NCBI RefSeq assembly: GCF_003573695.1
Contig: NC_039363.1
Location: 152,366,826 to 152,430,825 of the forward strand
Source: Papaver somniferum
Taxonomy: Eukaryota > Streptophyta > Magnoliopsida > Ranunculales > Papaveraceae
Direction of reading: 5' to 3'
DNA length: 64,000 bases
The translations under genes and the position numbers were made by a program. Below the pieces are notes generated by a model. It had not been told where the DNA came from. It saw only the letters and a program-made list of their open reading frames with translations, and did not search any database. Numbering within the stretch: position 1 is the first letter of the stretch; each line of letters opens with the position of its first letter. Below, piece after piece: positions 47,764 through 58,852 of the stretch.

Positions 47764-48995
47764 TCGAACAACAATTGAATCTTTCATTTTCTGCAACAAC
47801 CAAGGAAAGCATAACCATGAGCATGACCATGAGTACTGAGTAGCATGAGTATGGACAAACATGTATAAACCCTGTTGCTAGTATAACTCCACCTGCAAAT
47901 GCGCTTTTATCATATTGTTTCGTTTGTTTCGTTTTGTTTCGTTTAAACCCTGTTGCTAGTATAAACCATGTTTGCTTCTCTTTTGTTTCGTTTGTGAATG
48001 CAGATATGGAAGTCATCGACTGAAGTTGATGCAATGATGCGACATATAACCAGGCATCCAAGGAAGATCATCACTAGCAAGTTGTTTGACATTATTGTTA
48101 AGTCTATGTACAAGAAGACATGGTTTTTTCTCTTTTGTTGTTGTGTACTTTAGTTTGCAGACTGTTTGGTTGGGTGTTTGTAGTTTTTTTCTTCATGTGT
48201 GATGTGACTGAGACACTGGAGTAGTGTTTGTGTGGGTTTTTCTGTCTTTCAGTTAAGCTAAACACTTGAAAATTCTGTTAAATTTCAGATTTTGCTTCTG
48301 TCCAACAAAACCGGATATTAACGGATAAAAATCCGATATCCGATAGGTTAACCTTAACCTTATCGAATTGGATATTTGATATCCGTCGGATGTTATCGGA
48401 TATCCGATAACCCTTAACCTTAACCTTATCGGTATGGCCAATATCCGGCGGATATTTATCCATTGCCAGCCCTAGTTGTTAACTTTCAAAACTGGAGCTC
48501 TTCTTTGCCTTTTAGCGGAACATTTTCTTGGAGCAACTTCTAAAACTTTCGCTTCCCTTTTACAATTTTCAATATTTTTAAAACTCCCACATATCTTAGA
48601 AACAACGGCTTCAAGTTTTGCATCGCAAAAAAGTGTGATCGTCTTTTCAGCCATTTTTAGACGAGAAAATTCAAGTGAATTTTGGTGTGAGTGAATTGCT
48701 CGAAGATGGTGGTAATTTATAGAGGAAAAAAGTGAAATTCGAAATTTTAGAAACTACCCGTTGGCGTCAGAAGCAAAAACGCCGGCGATATAGGTTGTGA
48801 CGCCGAGTTGGTTCTTCTGACGCCAGAGTTATTCATTCGGACACCAGCGTTCGATCTATGAGCGCCGGCGTTTTTATCTAGATCGCACGCCTATTGGTCT
48901 AACGCTGAGTGCTTCACTATAGTGGAAAACCTAGTTTGGCCACACCTGGCTGGATAAAAGAATGGGTTTGGCCATTGCCATAGGAACTGCTCTAA

Positions 48996-49614
48996 GACCA
49001 ACCTTATTACTTGGAGGGGGTGTTATATTCAAATAGATTAAAGGCCAATATGCAATTGTCTAACAATTTGTTTGCTTTTGTCATTTTTTTCCGGAAAATA
49101 TTTTGTTCTAGCGCTGGTAAATCAAATTTGTTGCTACATCAAATATGATCTAGCAACACCAAGAGAATCTGATTTATTATATTTGACTCAAAACTAAAAC
49201 TATTAGATCTCGACTCTTAACATAGACGTTAAAAGAAAAAAAAATAAACGGAAAATGGGTCATTTGCCAAATATTTTTAGAACATGGTTTTAATGGACGA
49301 GTAAAAATTAGTACGGGTGAAATGGACACCAAAAATAGCAAAAATGAAACTGGATTCATCCTGGTTTAAACTTAAAAAAGAGCGAGGATAAAACTGATGC
49401 ATCCTGATATAAATTAAGAATAAGAAAATATATATGAAAATGGGACGGATAAAACTGTTTATATCCTGACTATTTTTACATGAGTTATTTTGTAAAAGAG
49501 TCGGATGTTTAGGACCTAATTAGGGTCTGGATCGTAGAAGATGCAGTTGATACATTAGGGTCGTAGACTAACCATAGACCGTCAAAAAACCGTTAATAAA
49601 CACCCGGACCATTA
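48996..49614. other. Non-coding between element A and the MITE
   Basis: AT-rich, no gene. A loose threefold repeat AAACTGxxTxxATCCTG lies at 49347-49470. The last three bases, TTA (49612-49614), are the target duplication of the next element. Confidence 0.5.
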
Positions 49615-50214
49615 GAGCGTCCACAGTGGTGCGAGTATAACCAAAGACCAAAGACTAAAAAAAAAAGACCAAATTTGGGTTTAGTCAGTCATGTGGCGTA
49701 GTGGGAAAAAAGTATATTTGGTCGCGCGTTGATAAACATTACGCCTGGGATCGGGCGTTGGTAAAGATAACGCCCGAATGGGGCGTTGGTAAAGATAACG
49801 CGCGAGTGGGGCGTTGGTATAGTATACGCTTCAGAAACAAAAAAAAAAAAAATGGGGCGGAGGTATAAAGCCCGCCCCATGTAAGTTTTGAAAATTTGTG
49901 AAAGTGGGGCGTACATTATATCAACGCCCCATTTCATGCGTACATTATATCAACGCCACATCGGGCGTACATTATATCAACGCCCCGTTTCATGCGTACA
50001 TTATATCAACGCCCGATGAATGGCGGAGATTATATCAACGCCCGATGTGTAGCGGAGATTATATCAACGCCCGACTATATTTGGATTTGGTCCTGATCGC
50101 AGACCAAATTTGGTCTGGATTTTACTCTTTGATCAAATTTAGATCGATGATCCGTCCCACTATGCCAGCCCACTCGACTGAAAATTTGGGTTTGCTCGTC
50201 CATTGCAGTTGCTC
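49615..50214. mobile_element. 600-bp non-autonomous Harbinger-type element (MITE)
   Basis: TTA duplication on both sides (49612-49614, 50215-50217). The ends are imperfect inverted repeats: GAGCGTCCACAGTGG at the left, GAGCAACTGCAATGG as the inverse of the right. They start with GAGC like element A. No gene inside. The middle (about 49770-50060) is an array of ACATTATATCAACGCCCC-type units, six or more on the right, with GGGCGTTGGTAAAGATAACG units in inverse sense on the left. Confidence 0.75.
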
Positions 50215-50217
50215 TTA

Positions 50218-51930
50218 GTCGACTGATGTCGACTGTCGGAATATCGCCAAAACTTAACTCTCTTCCCCTCTTCCACTACACCCATTACGGATACTAATCA
50301 GTTTTCAGTGTCGACATTCTTTTACTTGATGTCAAACTCTGTCCGGAAACTTGGAATGTCAAACTCTGTCCGGAAACTTGTCTTTCCATTTCCTTGTAAT
50401 TTCTTCCAATTAGTATCCTAGAAGGTGTAAATCTTTATTTGCTAGTTCTTACCTGCCACCACCATCCCACATCCATCTGTAGCTATTATTCCTTTTGTTT
50501 TGATCTGGAAGATCAATTAAACTAAGTTTTCCAATTTAATCATCTCCAATCTTAGTTGCTACTGCTTTAATCAATTTCCGTGGAAAAAACCCTAACTTCA
50601 CAATGATTATGCTGTGTAAAAGAAGAAGAAATGCTCAGCAATTGAGAGAATTGCTATCCCTTTGGTACAGGTCGGAGAAGTAACCTGACTGCAATTCTTG
50701 TTTTCTTAGAGGTTCGGAGAACGAAACAAAATGAGGAGGCATGTTGAAATGATAACAAGTGATAGGATTTCGAATATCCAAGCTGATGAATCGTTTGGTC
50801 GTGATGATTTTTAACGGAAAACTTTTGTTCTCGGTGGGTTTGTTATGTTCAGATCGAAGAACTTGTGTTCGTGATATGAAATATTAGTACGCTTTTCAGT
50901 AGTGTCTGGGTATGCAATGAAGGTGTTTGACGGAATATCACGGTAAAGCCAGTTAAGTTTTTAAATGACTTCGGTTAAGTTGTCACTCAACAATTTCTTA
51001 AGGGCGTCTTGATAAACTAATTGGACGGTCAAACTTAGTCAACCACCCTTTCGCATCAACTGCAATTTCCACGACCCAGATCCTAATTAGTCCCTAAACT
51101 CACGATTCTTTTATAAAATAACTTTTTTTACATTCTCGTCCATTTAAACAGTATCAAATTTTACATGTCTTTTTTATCTATGAATTGTTGATTTTAATTT
51201 TTTTAACCAACTAGAATATGACCTGTGTCGTTACGGCCCGGAATTGGATCCGTTGCTGCAAGTAAAGATGTAATGTTAACATGCCAAAGATGAATTTAAA
51301 TTGGTGAAACTGGACCATTTTTAAGATTGATAATTAAAGTGGTGGTCATGAAACTTTCAAATTTGAAAGAATAACAACCCACAAAATATTTACAATGAGC
51401 AAATTTTAATCATGATTCATGAACTGGAATGTGGATTTTGGTTGAACATACAAAATGTAATTTACTTTTACTAAAATTGGTTGGCGACAAATTGCACATA
51501 TGACATGACACGATGGATTTAAGGTCGTTTCGTTTTCATGTGATTATTTTTCATGTGATTATAGGCGTGTATGGAAAGTTTATAACAATTAACAACTATG
51601 TATTGACGCACTAATACATGAGTATTTCACACAAAATGCACCCAGGAAGGGCCAAGTGTCACGTAGATCCAATAATAATAAATAATTAAAAAAAACAACA
51701 AGTGTTGTCGGGTTAAAATGCACAGCTATATTATCACGTTAGGTTAAAATGCACAGCTGGTTAAAATCCACCAGAACCGAATAAAGACTGCAGTAGATTC
51801 ACACATAACACCTCAGGTCCTTCAGAATATGGATTACTTATCACAATTTTCCCACAACCCAATAAAAGAAAAACGGGAAACTTGTATACTAATGGTGTAG
51901 CATTGCTACAATCTCATCCTTGCAGAATGA
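50218..51930. other. Non-coding, no recognisable gene
   Basis: A perfect 24-bp direct repeat starting TGTCAAACTCTGTCC is at 50330 and 50357. A short frame after ATG 50731 (MRRHVEMITSDRISN, 28 codons) has no family match. The rest is AT-rich. The left boundary of the Mutator-like element lies somewhere near 51930-52000. Confidence 0.45.
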
Positions 51931-52859
51931 TGCACAGAGTGTCCCAATTTAGTAAGGGAACTTAGGTGCAGGTCCAGAATTCTTTTTTTCTTACCGTCAG
52001 GCCCAGAATTACTTTTCCCTACAGTCGCGCCCAACATTATTTAAAATCATTAAAAACGTGCAGAGTTCCTCAATTACCCTTCAGCGGTTTCTATGTGTAA
52101 CCTGATAAGCTAAACGGTCGGAACCATTTCTTTTCTCTTCTTCTCATTTTTTCTTCATCCGTTCTTCTCATTTTTTCTTCATCCGTTTTTCTATTCCTAT
52201 TCCTCCATAAACACTGTAACGGATGATTGATTATTGAAGTTGATCAAACCCTAAAAATCAATTTCAAACTCTAAAAAACATTAACCCTAGAATTCAGTAG
52301 AACCAAAATGGATGAAACACCGACAAAAACACGTCTTCAGAAATCAAAAGAGAAGAAATTAGGTACTAAAACTAGTTTAATCGATCTTATTCTTGCATGC
52401 ATTCGGTACATTTGATTTTATTGATTTTCGATTTTAATTTTTGTTCTTGATGCTTCAGATGAAAAAGGAAAAATGAAGTCGAAGAAACAGAAAAAAACCC
52501 TGTGAGATTTATCATTAGCTTCATCTGTCATTGTTTGATTTTGTTTTTTTTGAATTTATTTTTTTAATCTTGAATACCCATAATTTTTTTTGAGTTATCA
52601 CTTTATTCTTCTTCGATATTAACATAATTTTCTCCTCAATGTGATTTTACCTTCTGATGTTGAAGATGAACAAGAAGAAATTGATAGTGTCGAAACACTG
52701 AAGGAGATGCAAATCAAGGCAAAGAAAGCTTCACCAAAGGAAGTATTGGGTGATGCAGATAATGAGGATGATAATACAAATAAGCAATGTGTTGTCTATA
52801 AACAAGGTGCATTGAATTCCTTCCTGTTCCTGTTATGCATCAGTTATGCACCTTAACAA

Positions 52860-53215
52860 AAATCAATGCATGACATATTATTCAGTTCCAATATTAAATG
52901 CATGACTAGTTATGCACCTTAATAAATCAATGCATAACATGTTATGCAGCCCAATATATGAATGCATGACCGGTTATGCATTTTTCAATATTGAAAAGGA
53001 GTTAAGCAGGGTTGTGTTTTTAAATGCATAATAAGTTATGCACCTTAACAAATCAATGCATGACATATTATTCAGTTCCAATATTAAATGCATGACTAGT
53101 TATGCACCTTAATAAATCAATGCATAACATGTTATGCATAGTTTAGACTTGCTGCATCACAGGTTATGCATATAAAACAATGTTGTTATATTTGTTATGC
53201 ATTCCTTTGTTGTTC
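52860..53215. repeat. TGCATAA/TTATGCA repeats, intron 3 of the Ulp1-like gene
   Basis: Repeated words TGCATAAC, GTTATGCA and TGCATGAC occur about every 25-35 bp. The segment 52911-53108 is nearly identical to 54388-54584 in intron 5 of the same gene. Confidence 0.88.
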
Positions 53216-54339
53216 TAAATAGCAGTTCTAAAATGCATTTTTTTTTGTTCTTTTTTTTACGCAGCTAAACCTAAAACCAAATCTACAGTTCAAGGAGGTA
53301 CTTATAGAGCAGGTTTCCTTAGGGTAGGTCACTTGTTTAGTAAGATAAAAGACAGAGGTGGTTTGAATCCGTCGCAGGATAACATGATGAATGTGTGTGT
53401 GTTTGGAAAGTTCTATAACTGTTTATATGCTGCAAACATGGCATACTTGGATGGTAAGAGCAACAAGCTGATGGATGAAGTCTTTCTATCATATGACCAT
53501 GAAGAATTGAATCAACATTCATTCAAGTTGTCTGAAAACAAGTCCATAGCATCAACGTCTAGTGAGCTTGTTGTTACATTTCTGATTCCAAGAATTGAAG
53601 GAGACAGAGGAAATGATATTCTGACTTCGAAGGCAGAGATAGAGATGACTCAGTCACATCCGCTCGTCAAGCAATTCCCATTCAAAACAAAGCCAGGATT
53701 TATCATCAAAGATCCCAACGCACGGGTAACAAAGGTGTGGATAGATGATATTGAAAGGCTGGTGTTGGAAAAACTTGATAAGAAAGGTCATGAAGAGGAA
53801 GTTGTATGCCTTATCTGCCTTTACATGCTAGTCGTCTTGTTCTTTTGTCGTTCAAGTGGAGACAATTTAGATGTCTCGTATGTTGGTTTGGTTAAGAATT
53901 TGGAAACCATGGACTCTGTCTCTTTTCCTGATCTTATTCATGAACACCTGATGGAGAGCATCAAGACTGTCAAAAGAAACAATCTTCATATCAGGAATTC
54001 CAGTGGTTGCACTATATATTCTCTTGTGAGTTAGTTTTTTTTTTACTTTCATAACATTTGTCAATAAATATTACTTTCTTGGATACAGAATATCTTATTA
54101 GTTATTATTTTTTGCAGCTTTGGTTGGCTGAGCATTCTAACATAGATGAGATATCATCAGACATCGTCAAGGTCATTTCCAATGCTACACCGAGAGCTGT
54201 GAAGTGGGACTTGGCAGCAATGAAGAAAGCAATGCTCAAGAAGAATATTACGTTCTTAAAGGTACCTGTTTGTGAACATTTCATGATTTATAATTGACCT
54301 TCATGCATCTATGACTGTATCTCTAAATTCCTTAAAAAT

Positions 54340-54655
54340 GAATGCATAATAAGTTACGTTAGAAAAAAATGATAACTGCATAATAAGTTATGCACCTTAA
54401 TAAATCAATGCATAACATGTTATGCAGCCCAATATATGAATGCATGACCGGTTATGCATTTTTCAATATTGAAAAGGAGTTAAGCAGGGTTGTGTTTTTA
54501 AATGCATAATAAGTTATGCACCTTAACAAATCAATGCATGACATATTATTCAGTTCCAATATTAAATGCATGACTAGTTATGCATTGTTTAGATTAGCTG
54601 CATCACAGGTTATGCATATAAAAAATGTTGTTATATTTTTTATGCATTCCTTTGA
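54340..54655. repeat. TGCATAA/TTATGCA repeats, intron 5 of the Ulp1-like gene
   Basis: Same words as in intron 3, and a copy of about 197 bp almost identical to 52911-53108, including the non-repeat filler TTTTTCAATATTGAAAAGG. The 3' part of both introns also shares TTATGCATTCCTTTG before the acceptor. Confidence 0.88.
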
Positions 54656-56259
54656 TGAGTGTCATTAATCATGTTGCAGTATAATGAGAAATTTAGAGAT
54701 GAGTACAGTGCAATGGAGATGGAATTCTGTGAACCAAGAAAACCAAGAAAAAGGAAAGAGATATATGATCTCGTCGCAATGAATCTTGAAGAGAACAGGG
54801 ACAAGTATGAAGAAGAATTTCTGGATGCGATTAAGATCATTGAACAAGAAACGCGTCCCCCCGATAGTGCTGAAGCAAGGTTGCAGATCATTGAAGCAAA
54901 GCTGAAAGACATGAAGCAGACTCAGGAGAGGAATAGACAGAGTGGAGTAGACTTCAATGAAAAGTTGTATAATTACGTGAAGGAATTGCTTGTTGATTGT
55001 GGCAACATAGAAGTGCAGGAGGAGTCGTCAGGTGGACCTAGTGTCAATGTATCATCAGCTGAGCCAAGCGACCCACTGAGCCAAAACTTGCCAAGGAGTG
55101 AGACTCTTGTTGAACTGGTATCTTCAACTGAACCACCTACACAAGAATCAGTGCCAGAATTTATCAGACTCGATAGCCAAGACCAAACGGCTAGTCAAGG
55201 TATCCAGTCTTCACCTTTCAAGTTCATGGACATGGAAAAAGCTGTTAATCTCTCCAGCGACGACAAGGAAATAGAAACTCAAGTGGAATTGGATACAACA
55301 CCAAATACAGCAACAACACAAGAAAGACTTGAAGCACAGGAAAGAGACTTTTTGGCCGGTGGTGATGATGACATTCTTCCAGAAACTCAGAAGAAAGCAG
55401 AAGAATATGTGGTGCCCACATTTAATCTGCATTTATCACAACCTGCTGCTGCAATTAAAGATGATGCTGGTGGACCACAAGAGCAAGCTGAAAATCTGCA
55501 ACAACCCGCTGTTGAGATACCACAACATCAAACTGAAGAACCACAACAACCAGAAGATCCAGTGGCTGAAAAGCCACAACAAGTAGCTGTTGAGATGGTT
55601 GTTGATGTAGATAAGGAGATGGTGGTTGAGAATCCTTTAACTCCTGGTGCCACACAAGATGCTGAAAAAGAAAAAGGCTATAATGAAGATGCTGAGATGG
55701 AGACCGTTTCAAAAAACCTGGTACCTCTTCTTTCATTATAAATTGTTTACTATATTGTTGTTTTGTTGTTTAATCAACTATTTACTTAATTTCATAATAA
55801 ATTGTTTATATCTAACACATTTTGGTTACATGAATCTCTAGGAAGGAGACGTAGGAGGGGAGTTTGTACCAAGAACAGAATTTTTGAAGAGGTCACCATT
55901 GAAGAAAAAGTCAGTATTCAAGCGAAAAGCAAACAAAGCAGAAGAGGATGGGAAGCAACCAGGAATCAAGGTAAGAAGAATCAAGGAAAGGACAACATGT
56001 AATCAAAGGACAACCAGTGTACTACTCAAATATTGTGAGCTAGGGAAGCAGAAGAAGCAAAAAGACAAGCCTGATGAGAATAAAGTTGAAGAAGAAAATC
56101 CGCGTACGTCTACTGGCTTGCCGTTTAGAAAATTACCTCCGCTGGAAACAATGGAATGCTTTCAAGATTACAAGGATACAATAGAACCATCCATGATGGA
56201 AGTACTGAAGACATACTTTGAGAATGCCAACAGCCTGTAAGTACATCAAAATTACCTTT

Positions 56260-56960
56260 ATGCTTGTTTGCATAATATGTCATGCATCTCCCAATGTTTA
56301 ATGCATGGTTAGTTATGCATTGTTTAAAATATCTACATCACATGTTATGCTTCTCCAATGTTTAATGCATGTTCAGTTATGCAAAAAATGTTGTTATATT
56401 TATTATGCTTGTTTAAGAAATCAATGCATTACAGGTTATGCTTCTGATGAAATAAATGCATAACAAGTTATGCTTAAAAAAAACCATGCATAACACTACC
56501 CTCTAGTTTATGGTTCTGCCGCATGTCACTTGAATAAAACATCTCACCAATTGTGTCTTATGTCATCTGCAGAAATTCGGCTTGGAGTATCAGAGAAGGA
56601 GAAGACCCGTACTTGTGGGATATTCGGATTCACGGAGATATAATAAGGCATCTAATGAACAACGAATACTTAGAATACCAAGTGGTACGCTACTACAGTT
56701 ATAGGTTGTTCAAGAAGCGGGAAAATGAAAAGATGGCTGATAGTGTTGAACATAGGTAGGCGGAGTCTGCATTCATGATGCCAGATGCTTGGGTAAGTCA
56801 AGAAAATAAAATCATTTTGCTGCATAACAATTCATTCCTGCATATTATCTTATGCCCATATAATTACTTCAGCATAAAATGTTATGCAATTAGATTGAAC
56901 TGCATAACAAGTTATTCAGCATTGTTTTCTACACCTGTTGTGCACCCTTTCAATTGCATC
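56260..56960. repeat. TGCATAA-type repeats, introns 7 and 8 of the Ulp1-like gene
   Basis: Intron 7 (56237-56572) has about ten diverged copies (ATGTCATGCATC, GTTATGCATTG, GGTTATGCTTC). Intron 8 (56793-56998) has a few, such as CTGCATAACA and ATGTTATGCA. The exons between them have none. Confidence 0.8.
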
Positions 56961-57889
56961 CACTAACTTTTTTTTCCTAAAAAATATTTCTTTTGTAGTT
57001 CTTTGTTAAAACAAAGGAGAAAGATGGGATTGCCAAATTTGTTGGAGAATTCATCTTGAATCTCCCTATTGAAGTTGAGAGAATGTTCATTCCAATGAAC
57101 TATATGACAAAGGAAAACCATGCTGGTACACATTGGACATTGTTAGAGTATGACTTTTCAGAGGGTGAGTGGAACTACTATAACAGTGTTGAAGGCTATA
57201 AATCTAACTGCAAGAAACAAGCTCTCATAATGGAAAAGGCTTGTTTGCCGTATTTGATCCAAAGATATGATGAACTGAATCTGTCACCACAAATCGTGGA
57301 TATAAAGCGGGAACCGCTTGTATACAAGGATATTTTTACCAAGATTGTTCCTGAACAAGGTCATCACCCCGACTGCCTCATATTTGTATGATATTATATG
57401 AAGATGAGCATGAAGTCTCAAGTCAGGAACAAATGGCTGAAGTTGGGAAAGGAAGATGCAGTAGAAAAACCCAACAAGAAAAGAGTAAGTCTGGTATTGA
57501 AAATGCTGACGGATCTTAGAAACAGTTGGGCGATAGATGCCAATGAAGACATCTGGGATGATATTGCGCGTCAATGTGATGAAGATGAGCGTCAAATATG
57601 AAGCTGTGCATAATAGAAAGGCTCAAACATAACTTTGTTTTAACAACCTGTGTGTTGTTGGTAGGTTGAGAAATTTAACTTGGGAGTGAAAACTAATGGG
57701 AAAGTAGTTAGTAGTTCTTGTCAGAACAACTTATGTTATCGTGTCGATGTTTATAAATATATTTATTATATATCAATGCTGGTTTCAGTGCTTCTATTTG
57801 CTGCAATCTTATTTCATTTAACTGTACTATGATATAAATCTTACAAGGAAAATGAAGGAACAACAGGTTACATATAAACATCTAAATAA

Positions 57890-58790
57890 CAAGTTATGCA
57901 AAAAAATAAACCTGAATAACATGTTATTCCTAATAAAATAAATGTGCATGACTTGTTATGCAGACGCATGACTTGTTATGCAGATGCAGATGCAGATGCA
58001 TGAAGGAACCACATTTGCATGAGTCGTTATGACGCCATCTTTAAAAGAATAAATGCATAACAGATCGTGCATCGTCGAAAAACAATGCATAAGAGATTAT
58101 GCATCTTCAAAACAATAACGCATAATACGTTATGCATCATAAAAACTAATGTATAACAAGTTATGCATCATCAAAAACTAAAGCATAATCCATTATGCAT
58201 TTAAGAACAAAAATGAAAACATTATCTGATAGAAGCAGAAAAACACACAGTGAAAAAAAAGTATTTTTCATAAAACCAATACAAAAAAGAAACTAAGTAC
58301 AGAAAAAGTACTTGTTCATAAAAACTGATACAGAAACTAATGAAACAAAATAAACCTGAATAACATGTTATTCCTAATAAAATAAATGTGCATGACTTGT
58401 TATGCAGACGCATGACTTGTTATGCAGATGCAGATGCATGAAGGAACCACATTTGCATGAGTCGTTATGACGCCATCTTTAAAATAATAAATGCATAACA
58501 GATCGTGAATCGTCGAAAAACAATGCATAAGAGATTATGCATCTACAAAACAATAAAGCATAATACGTTATGCATCATAAAAACTAATGCATAACAAGTT
58601 ATGCATCATCAAAAACTAAAGCATAATCCATTATGCATTTAAGAATAAAAATGAAAACATTATCTGATAGAAGCAGAAAAACACACAGTGAAAAAAAAAA
58701 GTATTTTTCATAATACCAATACAAAAAAGAAACTAAGTACAGAAAAAGTACTTGTTCATAAAAACTAATACAGAAACTAATGAAAGAAAA
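57890..58790. repeat. 444-bp tandem duplication between convergent genes
   Basis: Two copies, about 57900-58343 and 58344-58790; CCTGAATAACATG starts at 57911 and again at 58355. Each contains several TGCATAAC..GTTATGCA dyads and an AAGTACTTG/CATAAAAACT block. The region lies between the 3' ends of the Ulp1-like and transposase genes. Confidence 0.88.
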
Positions 58791-58852
58791 ATGAATAAGG
58801 TTCAAACATAAAAGTAATAGTCTGAAGAAACAAACAAGATAATTGCTCTTCT

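Larger units (their letters stand above)
44166..48474 (+). mobile_element. Element E: hAT transposon, 4.3 kb
   Basis: Terminal inverted repeats of 19 bp (TAGGGCTGGCAATGGATAA) are exact at both ends. The 8-bp target duplication GTTGTTAA is perfect (44158-44165, 48475-48482), as required for hAT. The coding region encodes a BED-finger and hAT-dimerisation transposase with two stop codons. Dense CGGATATC-type repeats fill the subterminal regions. It sits inside the small basic gene of element A. Confidence 0.96.
44095..48654 (-). pseudogene. Basic small protein of element A, split by hAT element E
   Basis: Minus strand, ATG 48654 (MAEKTITLFCDAKLEAVVSK). It is cut at 48482 by element E and resumes at 44165, where Lys-Val-Asn-Asn runs on into KHSKTKVKLSKSVLNGKYVK, stop 44097-44095. 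With E removed it is an unbroken frame of about 84 codons, rich in Lys/Arg. A TATA box (TATAAATT on the minus strand, 48714-48721) lies 60-70 bp upstream. Function unknown; the charge suggests nucleic-acid binding. It is the gene nearest the right end of element A. Confidence 0.6.
17716..48992. mobile_element. Element A: PIF/Harbinger-type DNA element, split by nests
   Basis: The left end GAGCAGTTCCTATGG at 17716 is the exact inverse of the right end at 48978-48992. TAA flanks both sides (17713-17715, 48993-48995), the 3-bp TWA duplication of this superfamily. Both ends also carry the same GC-rich subterminal words (ACGCCAGCGTC, ACGCCGGCG), which supports one element. Without elements B and E about 3.35 kb remain: 17716-19579, 43193-44165 and 48483-48992. 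It holds four or five small genes: Myb/SANT-like frames, a two-knuckle CCHC frame and a basic frame. No DDE transposase is seen, so it was probably mobilised in trans. Confidence 0.8.
52308..57601 (+). pseudogene. Ulp1/C48-peptidase-like gene of the Mutator element
   Basis: Exons by splice sites: 52308-52362, 52459-52501, about 52657-52803, 53265-54025, 54118-54261, 54680-55720, 55842-56236, 56573-56792, 56999-57601. The N-terminus is basic. Exon 4 has a DUF1985-like part (GLVKNLETMDSVSFPDLIHEHLM, NSSGCTIYSLLWLAEH). Exon 6 is a long acidic, Pro/Gln-rich linker with EPQQP-type repeats. The last exon is the peptidase end: His in GTHWTLLEYD (57131-57133), Asn instead of Asp in WNYYNS (57182-57184), Cys in PDCLIFV (57374-57376). 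TAG at 56757-56759 and TGA at 57389-57391 are in frame; homologous sequence continues beyond both. Proteins of this family cleave SUMO-like conjugates in the nucleus; this copy is dead. The phase at the exon 2-3 junction is unresolved. Confidence 0.75.

Noticed and set aside
17716..48992. Ends of A belonging to two separate Harbinger elements
   Set aside because: Exact 15-bp inverse termini, matching TAA, shared subterminal words, and a gene that joins cleanly across the hAT insertion all favour one element; kept as a remaining doubt.
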